This document shows, one piece after another, positions 46,879 to 56,659 of a stretch of DNA of 64,000 nt; position 1 is the stretch's first letter; the number at the start of each line of letters is the position of its first letter. The stretch lies in NCBI GenBank assembly GCA_029204225.1, contig CM055096.1:40619637-40683636 (forward strand), in the 5' to 3' direction. A program made the translations under genes and the position numbers. The notes below the pieces were generated by a model, which saw only the letters and a program-made list of their open reading frames with translations, did not search any database and was not told where the DNA came from. This DNA comes from Diphasiastrum complanatum. Lineage: Eukaryota > Streptophyta > Lycopodiopsida > Lycopodiales > Lycopodiaceae.

Positions 46879-47194
46879 TGTAGCTACCAATCACAAAATC
46901 AAGCATACACTAGTAAGCCCAATAGGTATACTTATACCCTCCAAGGCCCATGCACCACTAGTAGTGCATTGTGACACCTCTGCAGCCTATATGGGCCACG
47001 TCATCCAGTTCCCTAATGACTCACTGAAAGACCCATACCAACTCCACCACCATGTGTTTAGACCTACAACCATTAATTGTGACCATGTACACATAAGGGT
47101 CCCAGTTCCCTTATAGTCACAATTAACCTATGGGTTGTTGGTCTAGTGATCCCTAGCGTGGACACGCTACCCGAGACCAGTCATGGGCATGCCA
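46879..47194 (-). repeat. gypsy-D 3' LTR
   Basis: It is homologous to 48,283-48,606. Shared phrases include CCTCCAAGGCCCATGCACCA, GACTCACTGAAAGACCCATA and CCACCACCATGTGTTTAG. It lacks about 10 bp (CACTGGACAC) present in the other copy. Confidence 0.8.
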
Positions 47195-48282
47195 TTCTTC
47201 CTCCCTTATTCAAGTTCCGTCCTTAAAGCTGGGAAAGTTCCTTCTTAAGCTTCCTTCCTATTCCCAGGAATCATCATTGTCTGTACATCCCTTCCATCGA
47301 ACTAGATGCTCGGTAACTATATGATTTCTCAATCGTTGAGTTCTATCCAAGATCTTTTCGGGTTCAAATCAAGACACACCCAATGATTTATCGAACAGGT
47401 CCAATTGATCTCCAGATTCAAGATGCTCTCCTTCACGTACTCTTCTTGAGTCGGCTTACGTGAAATATCGGATGGACTTGAGATCCTTTCGGGAGTTCCA
47501 ATTGGTAAGCTAAGGATCAGATCTTTTTCAAGATCTGGTATGGTCCTCTATATCTAGAGGACAATTTATAATGCTTGCCGATACGCATGACACTCGAATC
47601 CTTCGGGATTCTCAAATATACCCAATCCCCCACTTGGAAGTCTCTCGGTGATCTTTTCAGATTTGCATAATGTCAGTCCCTATCCTAGGCACACTCGACA
47701 TTTTCACATGCACCGAAAATCCACCACTTTCTAAAACTTGATCATCCGAGTCTCTACCGCAATGGGTGACCTAGGCTCAAATCTGTACATAAGCATAAAC
47801 GGGCTATAACCGGTAGCTGAATGCTTACTACTAATATAGGCAAACTCATTAAAGAAAGATACTTTTCCCAATCAGATTGTCTTTGATGAACATATGCTCA
47901 AAGCATTTGTTCCATTATCTGATTTGTTCTTTCCGTCTGTCCAACCGTCTCAGGATGATCAAAAGAACCCAAGCTCAGAGTCATCTCTAATTTAGCAAAC
48001 ATGGCCGACCAGAAGTGACCGGTGAACTTTAAATTGTGATCGCTCACAATATCACTTGGTAATCCATAAAGTCTAAACAAACACATTTATTTCACACAAA
48101 AGGGGTCCCTTTCCTTGGAAATGACCATTCAACTTCTAATTGAAACTTGTTTAAGCTAAGTCAGAAGCCTTCGCGGTGGTCTTTACCGGAATAAACGTAG
48201 CCAATTTGGTAAGACGGTCTCGACCACAACCCAAATTGCATCATGCTGTTTATTCATCCATGGTAACCAACCACGAAATCTG

Positions 48283-48606
48283 CAACCAATCACAGAATCA
48301 AGCATACACTAGTGAGAGCCCAAAAGGTATACTTATACCCTCCAAGGCCCATGCACCACTAGTAGTGCATTGTGACACCTCACTGGACACCTCTGCAACA
48401 TATCTGGACCACGTCATCCAGTTTCCTAATGACTCACTGAAAGACCCATACCAACTCCACCACCATGTGTTTAGGCCTACAACCATTAATTATGACCATG
48501 TACACATAAGGGCCCCAATTCCCTTATAGTCACAAATAACTTACAGGTTGTTGGTCTGCTGATCCCTAACGTGGACAGCTACCCGAGACTAGTCATGAAC
48601 ATGACA
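48283..48606 (-). repeat. gypsy-D 5' LTR
   Basis: On the minus strand it starts TGTCATGTTCATGAC. It is homologous to 46,879-47,194 with scattered substitutions and small indels. No convincing primer-binding site follows; integrase sequence begins within about 40 bp. Confidence 0.75.
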
Positions 48607-48959
48607 ATATTTTTCTACCAGAGCTCCTCTGATCTGATATCAGTCAATCAGTTCTCTGATCCCATCGATTTCTGACATTAATGTCGAGCTGGCAAGCAAA
48701 GCATATGACATTAATGACAAAACATCACTTTGAAATTTTTTTCACAAAAAATACAATCACCTAGAACTCACTAGCCACTTCACCGGTCTATGACAGAACC
48801 ATCAAAGTACATGTGTATAAGCACTCAAAACAATCATAGATCTACCATGGATGTTAGAATCACTCATAGAATCGCCATGCAATCAATTTCTACAAACATA
48901 GTGCACTAAAATAGGGGAAAGGCAAACATGCATCAAAACATTGACATCCCCGTGCCAAA

Positions 48960-49300
48960 GAATAAGATGCAGGTGTAGAGAGAGGATTGTGGCAATGAAT
49001 TCACACAACTGGAATGGGAGTAGGGCGAGTATATAGGCCTTGCTTTATCTGTGCATATAGGCCTTGCTTTATCTGTGCATGCACCCATGCAAGCCTATAA
49101 TATTCCCATACATGCAGCTCATTACTATTGATATTCTACAACATGCCAATAGCCATCCTAATCTATGCAATAGCTCCACACGTCATAATATGTGTGGCTG
49201 GGTCCTTACAAGGTTATTAATTACAGTTTTGGCCTAGTTCAAAATACTAGAGTATCGTGTATCCGAGTCTAGGATAATGTCAAATCCTATATATAGGATG
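48960..49300 (-). repeat. gypsy-type LTR fragment, minus orientation
   Basis: Its reverse complement aligns by eye with the plus-strand LTR at 49,310-49,760 (for example ACTAGGCC, AACCTTGTRAGG, GTGGAGCTA and TATACTCGCCCT). It contains a 24-bp perfect tandem duplication at 49,031-49,078 (unit ATATAGGCCTTGCTTTATCTGTGC). It stands head to head with the next LTR around the palindrome ATCCTATATATAGGAT. Confidence 0.45.
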
Positions 49301-49830
49301 TGGATGTAATAAATTGGTTCTGATTTTTTTGGAATAATCCTTAACGTGGCTATTCAGCACTCCACTTGTGAGTTTATTAGCTATGCCTCACCATTTTGGA
49401 CTAGGCCATAAATATGATTTATAAACCTTGTGAGGCGGCCCAGACACACCCATTAGGACATGTGGAGCTAGTGGATGGTGATTGGTAACTTTATATGCAT
49501 GCAGAGGAGATCATAGGCAATTAATTGAGAATGGGAATCCTATATGAAATATTCCTACTCCAAGGGGTCTATATATACCTATAGGAACTCGCCCTCCTCC
49601 ACTTCTAGATTTCGGTTTCCAATTGCCAAAAATCTCTCCTTCTTGGATTCAGTCACTATGGCTCTAGGGTGAAGCTGATTGGGGTTTGACGTTCGGCTTC
49701 TAGTTGGTTGGCTACTTTGGCTCCACAGTATTCCTTTTGGTGCATGCAACATGATCTAGAGGATCTACACTTGATGATCTTTATATAAGCTTTCTTGCTT
49801 CACATCCCTATCTAAGAGTGGAAACCATGC
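49301..49830 (+). repeat. gypsy-type LTR fragment, plus orientation
   Basis: It aligns by eye with the LTR at 2,015-2,450. Shared features include GGACATGTGGAGCTA against GGACCTATGGAGCTT, GGTGATTGG, GAAATATT, a TATA-box region (TCTATATATACC, about 49,570) followed by AACTCGCCC, and AGGGTGAAGC. Polypyrimidine sequence follows the TATA motif. The right end was not found. Confidence 0.45.
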
Positions 49831-51317
49831 ACATAACTTGAAAAAGGTGCACTAGCTTCAAAGCTTCAATCTAGATCCCAAACTTTAATAAGAGTTTTGG
49901 GTTGGACAATCCCTTGACCATGACTATTTATAGATAGTAAAAACTATAAAAAAAACCCTACAAAATGTCATAAAGTTATGTGCTACTAATCCCTAGAAAC
50001 AACCCTTAAGTCAAGAAGATGAAAAGCAACAAATTGCCAAGTTAGTGTAAAGTCTTCATCTACACAAGAATTCAATTTTGAATACAAACAAAAAGCTTGA
50101 TCTTGGCTATAAACCACATTTTTTCAATCTTAGAAAATGCCTTAATAAGACTACTATCATGTGAAAATATTAGCAAAGGATCTTGCTTAATGGAGTTTGA
50201 TACAATGTAGATACCTACATTTGACAATGTATGCAAGACTGTAGAAACATTTAGATCAAAGTAAGAATCATACCATGAAAAGTCAATAGATTAGATGTAT
50301 AAAACAATTAACATTGAAGAGGCTATAATTAAAGCTTGATAGTACTATAATGCAAAGATCTCACTCTTGAGATTCACACACTATGTAATATCAAGTCACA
50401 AACTCAACTAGTCTCTTCAACTAGTTATAAATGATGAGCTTCATTAACCTCCTCTTGAATCTAAGCCATTAGATCTCATCAATGGTGAAGATTGTATCTA
50501 GGTTAGGTGTTACATATCTTAACTTTCTAGATGGCGAGTTGCCAATTTGGAACCCAAGCCAGAAGAGACGACAAATCTCCTAACTAAAATTAGATAAGCA
50601 TTTGGACATGTCACATGGCCATCAGTTTAATATAGAAACATTAGGAAGTGGCATAATACAAAAATCATCTAGTTACAATTTACCATTTTTCATAGATCCA
50701 TTGTCAAAAGCACATGCATTGGATGACATATAGCTTCACCCATTATTCAAATCAAGTCACGAGGTCCAAATATAGCTATACTAAACTTGCAATCAAGACA
50801 TTGGCTTTCACTAATCAAAATCAACTTTACTATTAGAAACAAAGGAATACCAGTAATTATAGCCACTTGAGCCACATTTGAGGCAATTTTTTTCCCTTCA
50901 CCTAATTTTGGCACTTCCATGAAAGACTACTCAAGGAAAAAGATGTGTGTAGCACAAGGTGATCAAACTAAATAAACTATGTACAAAACTCTCTAAATCC
51001 TTGAATATAAAGCACTAACTAGATAGCATTTCAAAGTTTTTATTTTAGAGAGTGCTAATACTCATCTAGCTCTTGAGACATCTCAATAGGGTGGCTTCAA
51101 ATCAAAAGGGCGCGAGTGCATGTCATAACCCTCCACAAATATAAAGTGCGTTATCCTTGACACTTAGATCACATGTAGGTGTGTGACAAGTAAGGCCATG
51201 TAGGTGTGTGACAAGTAAGGCACTAAACTAGTCCCTGCCTCATCCACCAAACACCAATGATGGTGGACGCCTTGAAAGAGAGTGCTTTGAGAACATACTT
51301 CAAGCCTTCATTCAATG
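49831..51317. other. intergenic, AT-rich
   Basis: No gene, LTR or notable repeat is recognised, apart from a short tandem duplication near 51,168-51,221 (GTAGGTGTGTGACAAGTAAGGC twice). Confidence 0.4.
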
Positions 51318-51338
51318 CCCCCCCCCCCCCCCCCCCCC
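51318..51338. repeat. poly-C tract (21 C)
   Basis: An uninterrupted C run. Its length is prone to assembly error. Confidence 0.95.
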
Positions 51339-51510
51339 AATCTATCTTACTAGAAGAATTTGGCATTGCCTATCAATAAAATTGTATACCCACTCCGTAC
51401 AAGAATTGTACAAGACCAGCTGACATACATACATCTTGGTTGAGCCCGTCCGTTGACGTTGATGGTGGGAGGGAATGGAAGCAGCAGCGGGAGGAGGAGG
51501 GGGAGGAGCC

Positions 51511-51823
51511 ATGGCAGGATCGCTGAGCAATGTGGCGGCAGCTCAATCAACATCTCTACAACGTCTTTACCACGTTCAAAAGGTAGATTGTATTGCTGCG
51601 TTACATTGCGTTAGGGTTCGGTTCATTGAATAGAAAATAAGCACCTCATAGAAATGGAAGAGAATCATGCACAGAAAGTTGAATCGGGATGAATTTGCGG
51701 CTGCAGAGAATCGTACATACCGTACAGTTAGCAGGAGGTGTGATGGAAGAGCTGGGGAACCTCGGAGGTTCAAGAGCAGATGTGGTGGCTTCTCAATGTC
51801 GAGAATTCATGCAATCTGTGAAG
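51511..51823 (+). CDS. MED11: Mediator subunit MED11, first two exons only
   Basis: Exon 1 (51,511-51,582) encodes MAGSLSNVAAAQSTSLQRLY, then HVQK, and ends at an AAG|GTAGAT donor. Exon 2 (51,707-51,823, after CTGCAG) encodes RIVHTVQLAGGVMEELGNLG and ADVVASQCREFMQSVK and ends at AAG|GTTCGT. Both junctions are phase 0 and the join restores the family pattern 'TSLQRLxxVexRivxVleLAGgVMEELgn...SxCREFMQSvK', which is diagnostic of plant MED11, a small head-module subunit of the RNA polymerase II Mediator complex. The expected next part (the 'DIQ..LREEIKSACEYRPFE' region, about half the protein) was not found before the copia LTR at 52,611 or later in the window. It is either a truncated copy or a gene whose intron 2 carries large insertions and continues beyond the window. 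Confidence 0.75.
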
Positions 51824-52610
51824 GTTCGTGAGCCATACCTAATCTGATGCTACTTTTCGCAGCCACCATGGGATGGATATTTCTCACATCCATTCAGAAA
51901 AACAGCTGTCATTTCTTTTGGTGAAGCTATTAACCTGATCAAATCAGGGTATATATTTTCAAGGGAATGGAATCCTGTTTGACTGATACTTCTTTTACAT
52001 GGTCTTTGTTGCTTGTCCTAAGGGCTCTTCCCTCTTTATAACAAACACGTTACATTGTGCGTGCCACATGATCAGGTGGTAAGGCGTAGGATCCTATTGG
52101 GACTTGTGCCATGTAGACACTCTTTTGGTAGCTCCCCTCAAGGGCCTTCAAAACACTATCGTAAAAATAACCTCCATTCATTGTACAATTGATGCATTCG
52201 GTGCCTGAGTTCGTTGTAGTAGACTCATCTACAGTCCTTTGAGAGAATGGTTTGCAATATAGTTCAAACTTCACAATATAGATCAATCAAGTCGCAGTCT
52301 GACCTGGTATTGTGATAATATATTCATAACTGGTTATATGAAGCTTTCGAGGGCTGGGGGAATTGACTTCTTTGTTGTGTAGGAAGCTATTCACTAGAGA
52401 ATGTTTATGCGTATCACTGAAGCATTCCATTGTTGAAAGAGGAGCATTTGTTTGGACTTCTAGAACAATCAAAGGAGAGATATTTTCCCGCCATTTACCA
52501 ATAGAACAGGAGCACAACACAAGACTTTGACAAGGAATAATCACACTAAGCCACAAAAGTTCGACTATCTGATATGAGCCTCAAACCTAGACATGTGATA
52601 TGGTGGACGC
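51824..52610. other. MED11 intron 2 or downstream sequence
   Basis: No further MED11 exon is recognisable. No repeat was noted. A retrotransposon LTR begins at 52,611. Confidence 0.4.
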
Positions 52611-53049
52611 TGTTAGAAATAATAAATGATAATGTTAGTTTCCCATAGGTTACTTTGACCCAAAAGGTCGAGACTTGTGTAACCATGGGTTAGGTTTATT
52701 CTTTAGACCATGTTAAGTTAGTTTTAGCTAAGTTGGACCGAATTTTGGTCTAGTAATGACTCGTGGGTCCAAGTAAAGTCTAATAATGTTAAGGGGCCCT
52801 ATCTTGACTTTTGGGGGTGCCCTATAATTAGTAAGTTCTAGAACTTACGGTTTGGAAGAGTCTAGGCCCTTGGAAGGCCTATTTATATGTACCCACTGTT
52901 CATTTGTAATTCATTCCCTTTCAAGCATTGCTGCTACTTTCTCTCTCCTTGAGGGCGCCTAACCCTCTCCCTCTTCTTCTTCTTCTTCTTCTTCTTCTTG
53001 TCTATGGAGATTGAATGGTAGAAGGATCTTGGCACTTTGATTTCCTACA
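52611..53049 (+). repeat. copia 5' LTR (copia-F)
   Basis: It begins TGTTAGAAATAATAAATG and ends TTTCCTACA, immediately followed by TGATATAAGAGCC, a two-mismatch copia primer-binding site. A TATA-like TATTTATATG lies at about 52,880, a CTT triplet run at about 52,973-52,999, and an 'AGGGCGCC' patch in the presumed R region. The element's 3' LTR is not in the window. Confidence 0.65.
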
Positions 53050-53061
53050 TGATATAAGAGC
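53050..53061 (+). other. primer-binding site of copia-F
   Basis: TGATATAAGAGC differs at two positions from TGGTATCAGAGC and follows the LTR end with no gap. Confidence 0.55.
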
Positions 53062-53079
53062 CATGGATCTTCTATGATT

Positions 53080-53800
53080 GATTTAGGGCGCCCTACCAAA
53101 AGAGATCGTCTTCACTTAGGGATCACAAAAATTCAGCACCTTTGCTGATTTTTTGGAGGAGTGATCTGTTTTTTTGACTCTTTTCCGTTTTGCAGGAGGG
53201 CGTCACACATCAAAGAAGATAACAGGATTTTGGGCGTCCAAAAATCAGGTTGTTTGCTGATTTTTCAGGTTGCAGGAAGGCGTCATTAATTATCTTCTTC
53301 GGGGCTCCTTTTAGGTCGCCCACATCCGTGTAGGTTTATCCTACTTCCGTTGGTCCGTTGCTGCCCTATTTTTTAGATTTGCTCCTTTGCAGGAGGGCGC
53401 CCATCTACAAGCAATTTCTATTCTTTTGATTTTGTTGAAAATTCAGCACCCTTGCTGATTTTACAAAGTGAAGATCCGCTTCTTTTTGCTTGTTTCCAGG
53501 TGTGGAAGAAGGCGCTTATTTTTTTTGTGATGATCCGATCACATTCCAAGGCTGAAAATTGGACAGCATATTACCATTTGTAGGTTGTTGCAACAGCCCT
53601 ATCCGTGTGTGTATTGTTCACACTTTTTGGCAAGAAAGAAGGGTTCCAAAAAAAGCTTTGTTGGAGGCTAACCTGATTCTTTGCTTGCTGGTTTTTTGAG
53701 TTTGTAATGCAATTTCAGGTTGAAATTTTCAGCACACAAGGCTTGTAGGAGGGCGAGTTCCTGCATCCATCTAATGTGTTGTTTCGACACATTCCGGTCC
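53080..53800 (+). repeat. degenerate leader repeats with short hairpins
   Basis: After the primer-binding site the sequence repeats, irregularly, TTGCAGGAGGGCG (about 53,192, 53,270, 53,390, and variants at 53,505 and 53,744). It also repeats AAATTCAGCACCYTTGCTGA followed by TTTT (about 53,130 and 53,438, variants near 53,225). The second motif folds through TCAGCA and TGCTGA. This is the untranslated leader of an LTR element by position. Confidence 0.5.
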
Positions 53801-53888
53801 TGATTTTTCAGATTTGATACTTGCTGTTTTTTGTGTTTTTTAGGGCACATTTAGGGTTTGAAAAAGTTTATCTTTTTGGCTGGTTCTT

Positions 53889-54203
53889 ATGGCAAGAGAT
53901 TTGGGAGCAATTCGTACTTGTTCGAACGAAGATATGTTGGATGGCACCAACTATTCTTCACTTTTAAAGATATATCGAATAAAGGATTCATCATCATGCT
54001 TTCTCCTCTCTACTTCATCCTCTTTGAAGGTAGAAAAGCAAAGGTATGCAAAGTTTGATCATTGTCTTTTTACAAGTACAAGTTTGAAACGGAATGTTGG
54101 TATGGTAGAGTATTCTTCTTCTCTTAAGCCATTTGTTGCAAATGATGGATGCATTAGTGAAGAACTTTATGAGCAAGCTTCTCAAGTTAATGAAAAAGGC
54201 TAA
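53889..54203 (+). pseudogene. possible gag N-terminus of copia-F
   Basis: The frame opens MARDLGAIRTCSNEDMLDGT, then NYSSLLKIYRIKDSS. The 'LDGTNY' start is reminiscent of copia gag N-termini (K-LDGxNYxxW), but the key Trp is missing and the following sequence (SLKRNVGMVEYSSSLKPFVA) is not recognised. Its position downstream of the leader fits gag. Confidence 0.3.
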
Positions 54204-54285
54204 AATCAAATTTTTTGAAACCATTTTGTACTAATGGAGGAGGGGAAAAAATCATGTCAATTAGTACATTGGTTCAAAGTGGCGT

Positions 54286-54873
54286 GCTGCTAGATTTTTT
54301 GGGTGTTCAAAGTGGCAAGCTGCTGTTTTTTTTCTTGAAGATGGTGGACAACATATTCAGCCATGGTTTATTGATCATTTTCAGCCTATGTTACATCGTG
54401 AGCATCCTATTATGCATCAAGAACGCCTGTGGAAGGTTTTTTGACAGCAAGGTCCACATTTGGAACACTTTGGACAACAAAGTGTTGGTGATTTTGTGGC
54501 TGTTGGACAGCCTGCTACAGCGTCTTGTTGGCTGTCCGAGTCTTTGCGGGATAGCAAAGCATCTTTTTACCTTAGAGGAAACACACGTGCCTCACCAAAA
54601 TCAGTACCTTATGCTGATTTTCTTGTTTTGATGCGTACTTCTTATGATGATGATGTTGTCTTACCTAGTGTTGGTGAGCAGATCATTGATAGTAAGATTC
54701 GGGAGGATGTGATGGTAAAAGAGTATCATACTCTTCTTTATGTTTCTTGTGGTAAGAAGACTTATGGAATCATGTGGGAACCATTGATGGATTGCAAATC
54801 CATATTTCGGCTTGTGGCTGGTTTTTTGGTTACCTACTTTGGATGGAGCATGCTCGTCTTCACTCTTCACTAG
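54286..54873 (+). pseudogene. unidentified protein-like frame in copia-F interior
   Basis: One frame with a single TGA (54,442-54,444) reads AARFFGCSKWQAAVFFLEDG, then QHIQPWFIDHFQPMLHREHP, then QQSVGDFVAVGQPATASCWL, RDSKASFYLRGNTRASPKSV and SKIREDVMVKEYHTLLYVSC, ending at TAG 54,871. About 195 codons with one stop is longer than expected by chance in this AT-rich sequence. I recognise no retroviral or host domain. It could be an element-specific accessory or gag region, or a captured host fragment. Confidence 0.35.
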
Positions 54874-55000
54874 AGGTTCTATAACACCTTAAGAAGTTGT
54901 CTCAACCTTTCTCCCCAGCAAAATCCTCAAGAAACAAGCAAAAATTGAAGATTTTTACACTTTCTCTCTCTAGAACGAGCTATTCTCTCTCTAAAACGAG

Positions 55001-55358
55001 GCTCGGATACCAGTGTTAGAGATCTAGACACCATAGTAGGGCAAATACTAATTGATCCACCCAGCATTGCCAACTCCCTATATGGAGTAAGCCCCTCCTA
55101 GCCCAGTGTGAGGATTGGTAGCATGCGTACTGCCAAGTGTCGGCCATGTGGCCATTGCATGTTGGCACCCAACATGGGGCCCTATCCTGCTAACAGGGTC
55201 CCTAGGCTGTGTTAGGCCCGCCATGGTTATGGTCCATGGTGGGGCACGCTACTCACACTGTCTTGTCCTGTCGGATGTTTACGCTGGACATGCCCCTGAC
55301 TATGGTATTTGACCTCCGGTGTTCTCTAGGGTTCGGCACTGGTTACAGGCTCGTAACA
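55001..55358 (-). repeat. copia LTR with primer-binding site, minus orientation
   Basis: GCTCGGATACCA (55,001-55,012) is the complement of TGGTATCCGAGC, one change from the copia primer-binding site. Immediately to its right, TGTTAGAGATC...GGCTCGTAACA (55,014-55,358, 345 bp) has TG...CA ends. It is GC-richer than its surroundings. The element body would extend leftward but is not recognisable, so this may be a truncated insertion. Confidence 0.5.
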
Positions 55359-56659
55359 CTAATGAATCCTTGTCCAAAGTTCAACAAAGGCGATTGATCG
55401 TAAAGGCGCAACCTTAGTTGCAAGGAATCTAAAACAATAAGTATTGGTCGATACAGTACTGTTTAGGCATTCTTTGCATCTTACGTAAGTTGGTATGACA
55501 AGTAGTGGGAGTTTGAAACAAGAATTGTACACGACCACATGCATCATATGATTTAGTGTGCGTATAACATACTTTCACATGTCAGGGGGCCAATAAGTTG
55601 AAGCATTTTTGGGATATTTTGCATCAATGCTCGAATCCGCAAATGCGGCTAGATATAATGAGGATGTGTAGGTCTTAGAAAAGTTTTGCAGACTATCTTA
55701 CTAAGGTTAAGTATGCATCATATGATTTAGTTTGTTTGATAAGACAATATGAGATGTCGATTTGGTTCTGATTGTCCTTAACTTGTCTTTTGCACATCAA
55801 GATATTTTTGTCTTGTGAGGGTTAGATAACTATGTTTGGAGTAATTCAATGATTTGTTACTAGGTGAAGAGACCGGAAGAGACAACTTTTGTAGCTAGAC
55901 AAGGTTATCTGAAGTAGGCTTTTTCTTCACAAAGAAAGTACTCTGTGGGAGACCCTAGCTGACAATAAGACAAAAAAACAACATTAAATTTGCCAGGAAA
56001 GAAGTGGGGCAGCAATCATCAAAGTTGCAGATTGTGAATACCAAACACCAACAACGCATCTTCCATAATGCCAAAAACTTCGAAGTCATTGCAACTAGTT
56101 TAGTATGTTCGGTCACTTTGCCTTTGAATGCTGCAAAAAAGCAGTTTGAGCAAATCAAATAGTTTAATAATGATAATTCGAATAACATGTAGAGAAAGTC
56201 ATTGAAGAGGGTAAGTGTGGTTGTGGGTTTTTTCCTACTTTTTGATTGCTGCTTGCTTCCACCCTACCCTATCTGCTTGCTACCCTAATTTTTTCCCTAC
56301 TTTGATTGATTCGTTGATGCCCTAGTGCCCCTCTATCCCTACCCATCTTGCTCCACTTGTTGACCTAATTCCACCCTATTTTTCACTGTCTAGTAAAGAT
56401 CAATTTTTTTACTTTGTTGTCCCAGCCACAACCAGTTCATAGTTTGATTCCTTCAGAGCTAACTCCATGCCCTTGTTTGTTGGCCACTATTTTTTTCCTG
56501 CTTTAGCCTGTTGTTGGAACTTGTGCCCTGGCCAGGATCATTACCTAGTTTGATTGTATCACTTGAATGACCCTACGCGCGCCTATTTTTCTGATTTCAG
56601 CAATGCTCTTTGTCAAGCTGTGTTTGACCCCACTATTTCATTGGTTAACAAAATCTTTT
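55359..56659 (+). other. possible decayed gag region
   Basis: Scattered short coding-like pieces (for example 'YASYDLVCLIRQYEMSIWF' near 55,700-55,760) suggest a heavily decayed retroelement gag, but no zinc knuckle or long frame survives. From 56,200 to 56,660 nothing is recognised except CT- and T-rich runs. Confidence 0.3.

Larger units (their letters stand above)
46879..48606 (-). mobile_element. Ty3/gypsy element with internal deletion (gypsy-D)
   Basis: Clear direct repeats (46,879-47,194 and 48,283-48,606) flank about 1.1 kb of integrase only, on the minus strand. Reading leftward from the 5' LTR: 'VVVDRLTKLATFIPVKTTAK' (about 48,250-48,165), then 48,086-47,898 ('CLFRLYGLPSDIVSDHNLKF...GQTERTNQIMEQML'), then damaged sequence and a chromodomain-like tail ('PEKILDRTQRLRN...EHLVRWKG', about 47,350-47,270). 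A purine tract (AAGGGAGGAAGAA) precedes the 3' LTR start TGGCATGCCC. Gag, protease, RT and RNase H are absent. Confidence 0.75.

Noticed and set aside
49199-49441. MITE with terminal inverted repeats
   Set aside because: Similarity extends far beyond the arms into LTR sequence on both sides, so two opposed LTR fragments explain it better.
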